Notes under the pieces: generated by a model
Told to the model about the DNA's origin: nothing
Databases searched by the model: none
Seen by the model: the letters and a program-made list of their open reading frames with translations, nothing else
Position numbers and translations under genes: made by a program
Shown: positions 8,669 through 17,349 of the stretch, piece after piece
How positions within the stretch are numbered: the first letter of the stretch is position 1
How the letters are laid out: each line of letters begins with the position of its first letter
Assembly (NCBI GenBank): GCA_016790635.1
Contig: JAEUOR010000075.1
Span: 1 to 64,000, forward strand
Length of the DNA: 64,000 bases
Reading direction: 5' to 3'
Source of the DNA: Burkholderiales bacterium
GTDB taxonomy: Bacteria > Pseudomonadota > Gammaproteobacteria > Burkholderiales > JAEUOS01

Positions 8669-9226
8669 ATGGCCCTGCCGGTCATTCGCAAATGGACGCG
8701 CGCGCAAATTCTTGCACGCACTGCCCGGCACACCGACCTGAAGGGCTTTTCGACCGGCCTGCAGGACTCGCACCTGCCGGAATGCGAAAAGACCACCTAC
8801 AACGTGATCGGCTTCCAGACACCTGAGGATGCCGGCCAGGGCGGCGTCAACTCGCCGGTCGGGCGCGACGCGTCAATGCATTCGGCGATTCCGATCCAGG
8901 AAGGTTTCAACCTGGGCTTCGTCAAGTGCAAGCCCGGGCGCGGCGTATTGGCGCACAACCACGACACCAACGAGACCTTCGTGGTCATCTCCGGCCGCTG
9001 GCGGGTGGAGTGGAACGAGGGCGCCGACCGTGAGACCCTGGAAGTCGGCCCGCTGGACACGATCTCTTTCCCGCCGGGCTGCGCGCGGCGCTTCGAGAAC
9101 ATCACTGCCGATGCGCCGGATATCGAACACACGCTGTTGTTCGTCATCGGCGGCGATGCGCCGCAAAACGAATTCACGCCGGCTTCATTGGCGCGTATCG
9201 CGGAGTTCGAACGCAGCGGGCGTTGA
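8669..9226 (+). CDS. Cupin-domain protein in the pntAB operon
   Basis: 185 residues with one cupin barrel. Motif 1 appears as HNHDTNETFVVISGRW (H96, H98, E102). Motif 2 is PPGCARRFEN, where the usual histidine is arginine, so one expected metal ligand is absent. That argues for altered metal binding or a non-enzymatic sensor role. The N-terminal 65 residues (KWTRAQILARTARHTDLKGF) lie outside the barrel. The start is 2 bases after the pntB stop, so it is almost certainly cotranscribed with the transhydrogenase. The ligand is unknown; a link to pyridine-nucleotide or redox balance is inference from context. Confidence 0.75.
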   Translation: MALPVIRKWTRAQILARTARHTDLKGFSTGLQDSHLPECEKTTYNVIGFQTPEDAGQGGVNSPVGRDASMHSAIPIQEGFNLGFVKCKPGRGVLAHNHDTNETFVVISGRWRVEWNEGADRETLEVGPLDTISFPPGCARRFENITADAPDIEHTLLFVIGGDAPQNEFTPASLARIAEFERSGR

Positions 9227-9421
9227 CCTCGGCGCTCGGGGCGCTGCACGCAGTGATGTTCATCAATTGTTCTTTGGCGTGCCGCGCTTGGCACCTGGTC
9301 CGGCAGACATTCCGTAGTCATCGTCATAAGCGATTACCTACGCTTTGAACGAACTCGACATCCTGTAGGTAGGAAGCACGAATCGACAACGAGTCGCGAG
9401 CGAATCGTGGCCGACCCAACC

Positions 9422-9901
9422 TCAACTGATGAGTCGCCGCGCCGGTACCGGAATGTCGAAGTGCAGGACCTCCTCGGCCTCTCCGAGGCGCGAGTAGAGC
9501 GCGATTGCAGGCTGGTCATCCGCAGTCGTGTCGGCCTGGACGAAAATGACCCACGCGCCGCGGTCAGCAGCCAGTGCCTTGAGCGCTTCGATCAGCCGTG
9601 TGGCCACGCGCCTGCGGCGCCAGCGCTCGACCACGGCCAGATCGTAGAGGTAGATCTCGCTGCGTTCCTGTTCGAACTTGCGTAGTTCGTAGGCGATGAT
9701 GCCGCCGACGACAGTACCTTCAGCAAGCGCAACCAGGGCAATGAATGTTGGATCGCCCAGCAAGCGGGTGAGGTACTCCACCCTGGGTCGCCTGCCTGTG
9801 TAGTTCGGCTGGTCATCAAAGGCCTCGGCGAATGCAGTTGCAAGCGCCTCGAGAAGCGCGTGGTCGCCGTTGCCCAGAAGCCTGATCTCGGGCTCAGCCA
9901 T
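9422..9901 (-). CDS. GNAT acetyltransferase, AAC(3)-I-like
   Basis: 159 residues, similar over its whole length to the AAC(3)-I group of aminoglycoside 3-N-acetyltransferases. Shared features recalled from AAC(3)-Ia are FIALVAL, AYELRKFEQERSEIYLYDLAV, WVIFVQAD, and AIALYSRLGEAEEVLHFDI. In the acetyl-CoA loop (motif A, normally Arg/Gln-x-x-Gly-x-Ala) this protein reads RRRRVAT, with arginine in place of the conserved glycine. This could weaken cofactor binding. The ATG at 9901 was chosen because homology starts there. It lies alone, convergent with the cupin gene and divergent from a Bug receptor gene. The fold is well supported; aminoglycoside activity is unproven. Confidence 0.82.
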   Translation of the reverse strand: MAEPEIRLLGNGDHALLEALATAFAEAFDDQPNYTGRRPRVEYLTRLLGDPTFIALVALAEGTVVGGIIAYELRKFEQERSEIYLYDLAVVERWRRRRVATRLIEALKALAADRGAWVIFVQADTTADDQPAIALYSRLGEAEEVLHFDIPVPARRLIS

Positions 9902-10035
9902 CGAGTGCGAACTCCGACAGAGTGTGCTGCCACGCGTCGTCCCGCCGGACGCCGCGACAGCCCGGGAAAACCCTCCTCGCATGTTGCAATGCGGCCCTGC
10001 TATAGTCGCGCGCCTTCTTGCCCAGGATCTCCCGC

Positions 10036-11004
10036 ATGCGCCGCCTCGCTCCTCTGGTCATCGCACTCGCCACACTTCTTGGAACCGCCGCCGTCTCGGC
10101 GCAGTCCTGGCCGACCCAGCCGCTCAAGTTTATCGTCCCGTTCCCGCCGGGCGGGACGGTCGACCAGTTCTCGCGCCTGGTGCAGCCACACCTGCAGACC
10201 GCGCTCGGGCAAAGCATCGTCATCGAGAACCGCGCCGGGGCCTCGGGCTCGATCGGCGCGGCGCTCGCCGCCAAGGCGCCGCCGGACGGCAACACCTGGC
10301 TATGGGTGTTCGACACGCATGGCGTCAACCCGAGCCTGATCCCCAACCTGCCATTCGACACGCAGAAGGACCTGGCGCCGGTGATGCTGATCGGCAAGGG
10401 CGCCATGGTGCTCACTGCGCACGCCAGCCAGCCCTACCGCAACTGGGGCGACATCATCGCCGCCGCGCGCGCCAAGCCGGGCGCGATCAGCTATGGCTCG
10501 ATCGGCTCCGGCAGCCTCGCGCACCTGGCCATGACCGCGATCGAAAACCAGGTCAGGTTCGACATCACCCACGTGCCCTACAAGGGGGGCGGCCCGCTCA
10601 CGGCCGACACCATCGCCGGTCACGTGCCGCTCGCCATGGCCACCTACGCTCTCTTCCAGCCCCACATTCAGAGCGGCAAGATCCGACCCATCGCTGTTAC
10701 CTCACCGAAGCGCATGACGCAGTTGCCGGATGTACCGACCATCGCCGAATCCGGCGTGCCCGGGTTCGAGGCGGAAGCCTGGTGGGGCGTGTTCGCCCCC
10801 ACCGGAACGCCCGCTCCGGTGATCGCGCGCATGAACGCCGAACTGGCCAAGGCCTTTCGCCTGCCGGCCATTCAGGAGCGCATGAACACGATCGGCGTGG
10901 TGCTGACGACCTCGCCGCCGGACGAACTCGGCAAGTTCCTGGCCGGGGAGATCGCGCGCTGGGGCAAGGTGGTGCGCGACAACAAGATCAAGGCCGGAGA
11001 ATAG
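10036..11004 (+). CDS. Bug-family (tripartite tricarboxylate) receptor, first copy
   Basis: A periplasmic solute receptor of 322 residues, signal peptide MRRLAPLVIALATLLGTAAVSA with cleavage near AQS. Bug signatures are WPTQPLKFIVPFPPGG, IVIENRAGASGSIGA, ISYGSIGSGSLAHLAM and the HVPYKGGGPLT loop that contacts the ligand carboxylate through ordered waters. The family serves TctAB transporters for organic acids but has expanded greatly in Burkholderiales, mostly as orphans. No TctA or TctB gene is in the window, so it is either an orphan or works with a remote permease. The ATG at 10036 starts the signal peptide; an AGGA lies 8 bases upstream. Confidence 0.9.
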   Translation: MRRLAPLVIALATLLGTAAVSAQSWPTQPLKFIVPFPPGGTVDQFSRLVQPHLQTALGQSIVIENRAGASGSIGAALAAKAPPDGNTWLWVFDTHGVNPSLIPNLPFDTQKDLAPVMLIGKGAMVLTAHASQPYRNWGDIIAAARAKPGAISYGSIGSGSLAHLAMTAIENQVRFDITHVPYKGGGPLTADTIAGHVPLAMATYALFQPHIQSGKIRPIAVTSPKRMTQLPDVPTIAESGVPGFEAEAWWGVFAPTGTPAPVIARMNAELAKAFRLPAIQERMNTIGVVLTTSPPDELGKFLAGEIARWGKVVRDNKIKAGE

Positions 11005-11058
11005 GGGCGCATCGGCGGCACCGCGTGCCGCGAGAGGCGCGCGGCACGCACGCGAGGA

Positions 11059-12657
11059 CTACCGGGCAGGCAGCGCCTCGCGCAGGAGGCGCTTCATGAG
11101 CTTGCCATTGGCGTTGCGCGGCAGCGGCGCGTCGCTGAAGGTGATGGACTCCGGCACCTTGTAGTCGGCCAGTGCCGCGGCGCAGTGGGCGCGCAACTGC
11201 GCCTCGGTGAGCGCGGCGCCCGGGGCGTGCACGAAGGCATGCACGCGCTCGCCCAGCACCGGGCAGGGTTGGCCGACGACGGCAGCCTCGACCACGCCGG
11301 GCACCCCGACGAGCGTGTTCTCGACCTCCACGCTGTAGATCTTGTGGCCGCCGCGGTTGAGCATGTCCTTCTTGCGATCGAAGATGCGAACGTAGCCTTG
11401 CGCGTCGATCGAGCCCAGGTCGCCGGAGTGCCAGAAACCGGCGGTGAACTCGGCTGCCGTCGCCGCGGCGTTGTCCCAGTAGCCTTTGACGACCATCGGG
11501 CCGCCGATCCACAGTTCGCCGGTCGCGCCGCGCGGGACTTCGCAGCCCTCGTTGTCGACGACCAGGATCTGCGCGCAGGGCACGGCCACGCCTACCGTGT
11601 CGGCATGCTCGCGCGTCAGGCCGGGCGGCATGCAGGTCGCCGGCGACGTGGTCTCGGTCGCCCCGTAGGCGTTGGTCAGGGTCAGCCGGGGCAGGCGCGC
11701 CGCCAGCGCATCGATGGTCGCCACCGGCATCGGCGCGCCGCCGTAACCGCCGACCCGCCAGGCGGAAAGGTCGTGTGCCTCCAGTTCAGGCGCCATGAGG
11801 ACGAGCGCGTACATGGCCGGCACCAGGATGGTTTGCGTCACGCGCTCGCGCGCCGCCTCGGCGATGAATGCCGGCGCCTTGAATTCACGCAGCATCACGA
11901 CCGCACCGCCTACGCAAAGCATGGTGGCGATGATCGCGACCAATCCCGTGACATGGCTGGCCGGCACGGCCAGCGCCGAACGGTCGGTGTGGTCAAGGCG
12001 CATGCAGGTGCGAAAGTGCAGCGTGGAGTGCACGATGTTGAAATGGGTCAGCATCGCGCCCTTGGGCCGGCCGGTCGTGCCGGAGGTGTAGAGGATGAGC
12101 GCGGTGTCCGCCTCGGTCGACGGCGCGGCATCGACCCGGCCCGGTCGGGCCAAGAGGGCGTCGAAGCCGTCGGGCCCGGCATCATCGACGACGATGCGCA
12201 CCGACAGTGCCGGACAGGTGGCCCGATCGGGCAGGCGCGCGGCCAGGCCGGACTCGACCACCACGGCGCGCGCGCCGCAGTGGCCCAGCATGTAGGCGAT
12301 CCCCGGGGCCTGCTCGCGCACGCTGATCGGCACCGCGATCGCACCCAGGCGCATCGCGCCATAGAAGGTGAAGACGAATTCCGGGCGATTGCCGATCAGG
12401 ATGGCGACGCGGTCACCGGCACCGACGCCGCGCGCAGCGAGGCCGGTGGCGACGCGCCCGGCCACCTCATCAAGCTCTCGCCAGGTCCAGCGCCGCCCCT
12501 CGAACACCAGGGCATCGCGGTCGCCATGGCTCTCGATGGCAGCGTCGAACATCGCCTGCACGGAGGCAGGCCGGTCGACGAAGCAGCGCACCAGGCGATC
12601 GCCGCAATGGGCTTCCAGGCGCATGGCGGGAACTTCGCAATCTTGCCAGTGGTTCAT
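11059..12657 (-). CDS. AMP-dependent acyl-CoA synthetase/ligase
   Basis: Activates a carboxylic acid to its acyl-adenylate and then to the CoA thioester. 532 residues with the ANL-family signatures in order: the P-loop YTSGTTGRPKGAML, the A5 motif YGATETTSP, HSGDLG, the hinge region FDRKKDMLNRGGHKIYSVEVEN, and the catalytic lysine in NANGKLMKR. The substrate cannot be read from sequence; medium-chain or aryl acids are plausible. I took the ATG at 12657 (MNHWQDCE); another ATG lies 4 codons upstream. It is divergent from a Coq4-like gene with 67 bases between. A nearby acyl-CoA dehydrogenase suggests beta-oxidation of the product. Confidence 0.88.
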   Translation of the reverse strand: MNHWQDCEVPAMRLEAHCGDRLVRCFVDRPASVQAMFDAAIESHGDRDALVFEGRRWTWRELDEVAGRVATGLAARGVGAGDRVAILIGNRPEFVFTFYGAMRLGAIAVPISVREQAPGIAYMLGHCGARAVVVESGLAARLPDRATCPALSVRIVVDDAGPDGFDALLARPGRVDAAPSTEADTALILYTSGTTGRPKGAMLTHFNIVHSTLHFRTCMRLDHTDRSALAVPASHVTGLVAIIATMLCVGGAVVMLREFKAPAFIAEAARERVTQTILVPAMYALVLMAPELEAHDLSAWRVGGYGGAPMPVATIDALAARLPRLTLTNAYGATETTSPATCMPPGLTREHADTVGVAVPCAQILVVDNEGCEVPRGATGELWIGGPMVVKGYWDNAAATAAEFTAGFWHSGDLGSIDAQGYVRIFDRKKDMLNRGGHKIYSVEVENTLVGVPGVVEAAVVGQPCPVLGERVHAFVHAPGAALTEAQLRAHCAAALADYKVPESITFSDAPLPRNANGKLMKRLLREALPAR

Positions 12658-12724
12658 GGCGGCAAGCATACCGCCCCTGCCGATTCTGCGACAATCCCGC
12701 GATCCGCAACGCGCCCGTCCTGCC

Positions 12725-13483
12725 ATGCAAACGCCGCCGCGCTTCGCCTCCCGCCGCATCCAGCCGCTCGTCGCGCTGAAGGCATTTCGCGAACTCATCC
12801 GCGATCCGGAAGATACGCATCAGGTCTTCATGATCGGCGAAGCGCTGCGCGGCAATTCGCTCGCGCGCGTGACGACACGCTTTCTCGCCACACCGCTGGG
12901 CCCTCAGGTCATCGCCGGCCATCACCGGCTGCTGCCGCTGTTGGCCGACCGGGACGCGCTGGCACGACTTCCCGCCGGCTCGCTCGGTCGCGCCTACCTT
13001 GATTTCGTCGTGGCCGAGAGCCTGTCAGCGCAAGGCCTGGCCGAAGCCGCGCGCCGCCGCGACGAGATGTCGGAGGCGACGCCCGAGGAAAAGGCGTTTC
13101 GCGTGCACCTGCGCGACAGCCACGACCTGTGGCACGTGCTGACCGGCTACGGGCGCGACCCGCTGGGCGAGGTCTGCCTGCTGGCCTTTACCTATGCGCA
13201 GACCGGGCTCAACGGGCTGGGCGTGATTTCCTGGGTGGGCGGCATTCGCATCGCGCGCGAACTGCGCGGCCAGCCGGTGCGCGCAGCGGTGCGCGAAGGT
13301 CGCGCCATGGGACGCGCAGCACACTGGTTGCCCGCAATGGATTGGTCCACCCTGCTCGCGCGTGACTTGAACGAGGTACGCAGCGAAATCGGCGTCGGCG
13401 CGCCGGAGACCTATCGCGCCATCGGCCGCGCTCTTGCGCCGCAGAGGCCCGGAGGGACGGCTGCCGTCGCGCAGCAGGGATAG
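12725..13483 (+). CDS. Coq4 family protein
   Basis: 252 residues. The Coq4 family signature HDxxH-x11-E is complete: H133, D134, H137 and E149 in the stretch beginning HDLWHVLTGYGRDPLGE. In eukaryotes Coq4 is needed for the ubiquinone synthesis complex and has been linked to C1 oxidative decarboxylation of the ring. Bacterial members are found next to various genes and their role is less certain. The ATG at 12725 was chosen because the upstream frame lies antisense to the acyl-CoA ligase. It stands alone on the plus strand, convergent with the glcDEF block whose last gene ends 9 bases away. Confidence 0.8.
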   Translation: MQTPPRFASRRIQPLVALKAFRELIRDPEDTHQVFMIGEALRGNSLARVTTRFLATPLGPQVIAGHHRLLPLLADRDALARLPAGSLGRAYLDFVVAESLSAQGLAEAARRRDEMSEATPEEKAFRVHLRDSHDLWHVLTGYGRDPLGEVCLLAFTYAQTGLNGLGVISWVGGIRIARELRGQPVRAAVREGRAMGRAAHWLPAMDWSTLLARDLNEVRSEIGVGAPETYRAIGRALAPQRPGGTAAVAQQG

Positions 13484-13492
13484 CCCGCGCCG

Positions 13493-14725
13493 TCAGGCGA
13501 GGATGTCGTCGATGACTTCGACCCAGTGCCTGACCGGGGTCGACGTGCCGCTTTGCAGGTGCGTGAGGCAACCGATGTTCGACGAACAGATGGTTGCGGG
13601 TTTGCCTGCCTCGAGGTTGACCAACTTGCGCTTCTTGAGCTGATCCGAGATCTCCGGGTTGAGCACCGAATAGGCGCCGGCCGACCCGCAGCACAGGTGT
13701 GACTCGGCCACCGCAGTCAGCTCGAAGCCGGCATCGGCCAAGATCTTTTCCGCGCGCCCGCGCACCTGCTGGCCATGCTGCAGGGTGCACGGCGGGTGAT
13801 AGGCGATGCGCCCGCTGGCCTCGCCGGCACGTGCGCGCAGCAGCGCCGCAGGCAGGGTCGGCTCATCGGCGACGATCTCGGACAGGTCGCGCGTCAGGGA
13901 AGAAACGCGCTGCGCGCGCGCGGCGTAGGCGGGATCGTGCGCAAGCAGGTGGCCGTACTCCCTGACCATCACACCGCACCCGGATGCCGTCATCGCGATC
14001 GCCTCGACCTCGGCGTTCTCGATCATCGGCCACCAGGCATCGATGTTGCGCCGCATGTCATCCAGCCCCTCATCCTGGTAGTCGAGGTGGAAGTTGAGCG
14101 CTCCGCAGCAGCCCGCCTTGGGAGCGGCGATCAGCGAGACGCCGAGCTTGTCCAGCACACGCGCGGCGGCGCTGTTGATGTTGGGCATCATCGCGTTCTG
14201 CACGCAGCCTTCGAGCAGCAGCATGCGGCGCGCGTGGCGCGGCGCCGGGCGCGGTCCCGCGTCCTGCCGCGCCGGCACCTTGGCCTTGAGCGCGCCGGGC
14301 ACGGCGAATCGCAGCGCCTGCCCGAGCTTCATTGCCGGTGCGAAAAGCGGGCTGTTGAGGCCTTTGGCCAGCGCGGCACGCTTCAACTTGTCCGCCAGCG
14401 GGCGCTCGACCTGCAGGGCGACGATCTTGCGGCCGATGTCGACCAGGCGCCCGTACTCGACGCCCGACGGGCAGGTCGATTCGCAGTTGCGGCAGGTCAG
14501 GCAGCGGTCCAGGTGGGTTTGGGTCTTGCCGGTCGCCTGCGCGCCCTCGAGCACCTGCTTGATCAGGTAGATGCGGCCGCGCGGCCCGTCGAGCTCGTCG
14601 CCAAGCAACTGATAGGTCGGGCAGGTCGCAGTGCAAAAGCCGCAGTGCACGCAGCGGCGCAGGATGGCTTCGGCTTCTTCGCCCTCGCGTGTGCCCTTGA
14701 AGGCCGCGGCCAGGTTGGTCTGCAT
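13493..14725 (-). CDS. glcF: Glycolate oxidase iron-sulfur subunit GlcF
   Basis: 410 residues. Two 4Fe-4S motifs sit at the N-terminus: CVHCGFCTATCP and CLTCRNCESTCP. Two cysteine-rich CCG domains follow, with GCCGALNFHLDY in the first and HLCCGSAGAYSVL in the second. It passes electrons from the FAD subunits GlcD/GlcE to the quinone pool during oxidation of glycolate to glyoxylate. The ATG overlaps the glcE stop by one base (TGATG), so the order on the minus strand is glcD, glcE, glcF with close coupling. Confidence 0.94.
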   Translation of the reverse strand: MQTNLAAAFKGTREGEEAEAILRRCVHCGFCTATCPTYQLLGDELDGPRGRIYLIKQVLEGAQATGKTQTHLDRCLTCRNCESTCPSGVEYGRLVDIGRKIVALQVERPLADKLKRAALAKGLNSPLFAPAMKLGQALRFAVPGALKAKVPARQDAGPRPAPRHARRMLLLEGCVQNAMMPNINSAAARVLDKLGVSLIAAPKAGCCGALNFHLDYQDEGLDDMRRNIDAWWPMIENAEVEAIAMTASGCGVMVREYGHLLAHDPAYAARAQRVSSLTRDLSEIVADEPTLPAALLRARAGEASGRIAYHPPCTLQHGQQVRGRAEKILADAGFELTAVAESHLCCGSAGAYSVLNPEISDQLKKRKLVNLEAGKPATICSSNIGCLTHLQSGTSTPVRHWVEVIDDILA

Positions 14726-15825
14726 CAGAACTCCGGGTAGAGCCGGCCGCGATTGAGAATGCCGTGCGGGTCGAAGGCGGCCTTGAGTTCGCGATGGATG
14801 CGCGCCAATGGACCCGCAAGCGGCGTAAAGACCGGGATCGCCGCCTTGGGGCTGGCCGGCGACTCGCGGAACAGGGTCGCATGCCCGCCGGCGCGCAGCG
14901 CCGCCTGCCGGACCGTTGCGGCGGGAGCGTCGGTCTTGATCCAGCGCAACGCCCCGCCCCACTCGATCAAGGTGCGCCCATCCAGACCGAGCGGAACCGC
15001 ATTCGAGGGTACCGATACCCGCCACAGCGCTTGCGGGCCGGAAAAGAAGCCGTCGGTCTGGTCGCGCAACCCGCGCCAGAACGCATCGGCCTCGGCGGCG
15101 ACGACACGTTCGCCGCCCAGGTTTTCTGCCGCGCTCGCCACGGCCGCGCTCGCGCCTTCCAGGCGCAAAGACAGCTCGCCGTCGCGCCACGCGCTGGCCG
15201 TGATCGGCAGCGGGCGCCCGCCCCAGGCATTGAGGCGCTCGATCGCGCGCGCGCCATCGCGCTCATGCAGCTTCAGCGTGAGTGTCGCCACCGGGCGCGG
15301 CAGCACCTTGAGCGAAACCTCGAGAATCAGGCCCAGGGTACCCATGGAGCCGGCGATGAGGCGCGCGACGTCGTAGCCGGCGACGTTCTTCATGACCTTG
15401 CCGCCGAAGCCAAGCACTTGGCCGCGGCCGTCGACGATCTTGGCGCCGAGCACGAAGTCGCGCACCGCGCCGTAGTAGGCATTGCCGGCGGCACGGCGCG
15501 GCCCGGCCAGGCCCGCCGCGACAGCTCCGCCGAGGGTGGCGCCGCCGCCGAAATGCGGCGGCTCGAAGGCAAGCATCTGCCCCTCGTTCGCGAGCGTTTC
15601 CTCGAGGACGATAAGCGGCGTTCCCGCACGCGCCGTCACGACCATTTCGGTGGGCTCATAGTCGACGATGCCGGCGTGCGTGCCGACAGAAAGCGCCGTG
15701 GCCGCCCCATCCGCATGGCCGTAGAAGGCCTTGCTGCCGCCGCCGACGATGGCGAGGCGCGTGCCGCTCTCGGCCGCGGACCGGATGGCATCCTGCAACG
15801 CAGACGTCGAATCCGTGGCGCTCAT
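14725..15825 (-). CDS. glcE: Glycolate oxidase FAD-binding subunit GlcE
   Basis: 366 residues of the FAD-binding PCMH type. The N-terminal FAD domain contains IVGGGSKAFYG, HFGGGATLGGAVAAGLAGPRR and the GKVMKNVAGYDVARL segment typical of GlcE. The end, FDPHGILNRGRLYPEF, is the usual C-terminus of GlcD/GlcE proteins. It forms a complex with GlcD and GlcF. The ATG at 15825 lies 5 bases after the glcD stop and the stop overlaps glcF by one base; longer readings run into glcD. Confidence 0.94.
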   Translation of the reverse strand: MSATDSTSALQDAIRSAAESGTRLAIVGGGSKAFYGHADGAATALSVGTHAGIVDYEPTEMVVTARAGTPLIVLEETLANEGQMLAFEPPHFGGGATLGGAVAAGLAGPRRAAGNAYYGAVRDFVLGAKIVDGRGQVLGFGGKVMKNVAGYDVARLIAGSMGTLGLILEVSLKVLPRPVATLTLKLHERDGARAIERLNAWGGRPLPITASAWRDGELSLRLEGASAAVASAAENLGGERVVAAEADAFWRGLRDQTDGFFSGPQALWRVSVPSNAVPLGLDGRTLIEWGGALRWIKTDAPAATVRQAALRAGGHATLFRESPASPKAAIPVFTPLAGPLARIHRELKAAFDPHGILNRGRLYPEF

Positions 15826-15830
15826 GCCAG

Positions 15831-17321
15831 CTAGAAGCGCGGCAACTCGGGATGCGGCAACGCGCCGCCGTGCACGTGCATGCCGCCGAATTCCGCGCAA
15901 CGATGCAGGGTCGGGATGTTCTTCTCCGGGTTGAGCAACCCGCGTGGATCGAAGGCCTTCTTGAGGGCACGGAACGCGGCCAGTTCCGCAGGGGCGAACT
16001 GGGCGCACATCTGGTTGATCTTTTCGATGCCCACCCCGTGTTCGCCGGTCACCGTGCCGCCCAGCTCGATGCACTTGAGGAGGACTTCGTTGGCGAACTC
16101 TTCGGTGCGGTGCAGCTGGTCCGGGTCATTGGCGTCAAACAGGATCAGCGGATGCAGATTGCCGTCCCCGGCGTGAAAGACGTTGGGGCAGCGCAGGCCG
16201 TACTTCTTTTCCAGGCTCGCGATGAAGGTGAGGATGGAACCAAGCGCCTTCTTGGGAATCGTGCCGTCCATGCAGTAGTAGTCCGGCGAGATGCGCCCGA
16301 CCGCGGGAAAGGCCGCCTTGCGCCCGGCCCAGGCCTTCAGGCGCTCCGCCTCCGACGTGGAGACGCTCAAGCGGGTAGCACCCGACTGATCCAGTACCGC
16401 CTTCATGCGCTCGATCTCCTCGGCCACCTCTTCGGGCGTGCCGTCGGACTCGCATAGCAGGATGGCCGCGGCCTCGAGGTCGTAGCCGGCGCGCACGAAC
16501 TCCTCGACCGCCGCGGTGGCCGGCTTGTCCATCATCTCGAGCCCGGCGGGAATGATGCCGGCGGCGATCACCGCCGCGACGGCGTCGCCGGCTTTCTCGA
16601 CGCTGTCGAAGGACGCGAGGATGACCCGCGCCATCTCCGGCTTGGGCACCAGCTTGACTGTTACTTCCGTCGTGACGGCCAGCATGCCTTCGCTGCCGAC
16701 GATCACCGCCAGCAGGTCGTACCCGGGGGCATCGAGGGCCTCCGAGCCGAACTCGACTGCCTCGCCCTCAACTGTGAAGCCGCGCACGCGCAGCACGTTG
16801 TTGACCGTGAGTCCGTACTTGAGGCAATGCACGCCGCCGGAATTCTCGGCGACGTTGCCGCCGATGCTGCAGGCGATCTGCGACGAGGGGTCCGGCGCGT
16901 AGTAGAGCCCGAATGGTGCCGCCGCCTCCGAGATCGCAAGGTTGCGAACGCCCGGCTCCACCCGCGCGCTGCGCGACATGGGATCGACCGAAAGAATGCG
17001 ATTGAACTTGGCCAGCGACAGCAGCACGCCGTTGCCCATGGGCAGCGCGCCCCCGGACAGGCCGGTGCCGGCGCCGCGCGGCACCACCGGCACGTCCATG
17101 GCGTGGCAGGTGGCGAGGATGCGCGCGACCTGGTCCTCGCTGTCAGGCAACGCGACGACCATCGGCAGCTGGCGATACGCGGACAGGCCGTCGCACTCGT
17201 AGGGCCGTGTGTCCTCAGTCTCGTGCAGCAGCTGTCGCGGCGGCAGGAACTTCGCCAGTGCCGCGACAACCGCAGCCTGGCGCGCCGCGTCGATCACGCC
17301 ATGTTCGGCGGGGGCGTTCAT
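15831..17321 (-). CDS. glcD: Glycolate oxidase catalytic subunit GlcD
   Basis: 496 residues, the main FAD subunit of glycolate oxidase. The PCMH FAD domain shows PRGAGTGLSGGALP, the SIGGNVAENSGGVHCLKYG stretch and VIVGSEGMLAVTTEVTVKL. The C-terminal FAD-oxidase domain has HAGDGNLHPLILFD and GGTVTGEHGVGIEK, and the final segment FDPRGLLNPEKNIPT. The ATG at 17321 (MNAPAEHG) matches the family length; the open frame extends to 17360. It follows a related flavoprotein gene by 28 bases, so four genes may share one transcript. Confidence 0.95.
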   Translation of the reverse strand: MNAPAEHGVIDAARQAAVVAALAKFLPPRQLLHETEDTRPYECDGLSAYRQLPMVVALPDSEDQVARILATCHAMDVPVVPRGAGTGLSGGALPMGNGVLLSLAKFNRILSVDPMSRSARVEPGVRNLAISEAAAPFGLYYAPDPSSQIACSIGGNVAENSGGVHCLKYGLTVNNVLRVRGFTVEGEAVEFGSEALDAPGYDLLAVIVGSEGMLAVTTEVTVKLVPKPEMARVILASFDSVEKAGDAVAAVIAAGIIPAGLEMMDKPATAAVEEFVRAGYDLEAAAILLCESDGTPEEVAEEIERMKAVLDQSGATRLSVSTSEAERLKAWAGRKAAFPAVGRISPDYYCMDGTIPKKALGSILTFIASLEKKYGLRCPNVFHAGDGNLHPLILFDANDPDQLHRTEEFANEVLLKCIELGGTVTGEHGVGIEKINQMCAQFAPAELAAFRALKKAFDPRGLLNPEKNIPTLHRCAEFGGMHVHGGALPHPELPRF

Positions 17322-17349
17322 CGATGGAGCCGCGCAGGGGCCGCCGCCC

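Noticed and set aside
9227..9421. A further gene or RNA between the cupin and AAC(3)-I-like genes
   Set aside because: No open frame with a plausible start or homology is visible. GTGCC-N6-GGCAC near 9280 is a short dyad without a T-run.
11185..13002. A 605-residue open frame antisense to the acyl-CoA ligase
   Set aside because: The complementary strand has the P-loop, A5 and A10 motifs of an acyl-CoA ligase; the antisense product is Arg/His/Gly-rich with no recognisable domain.
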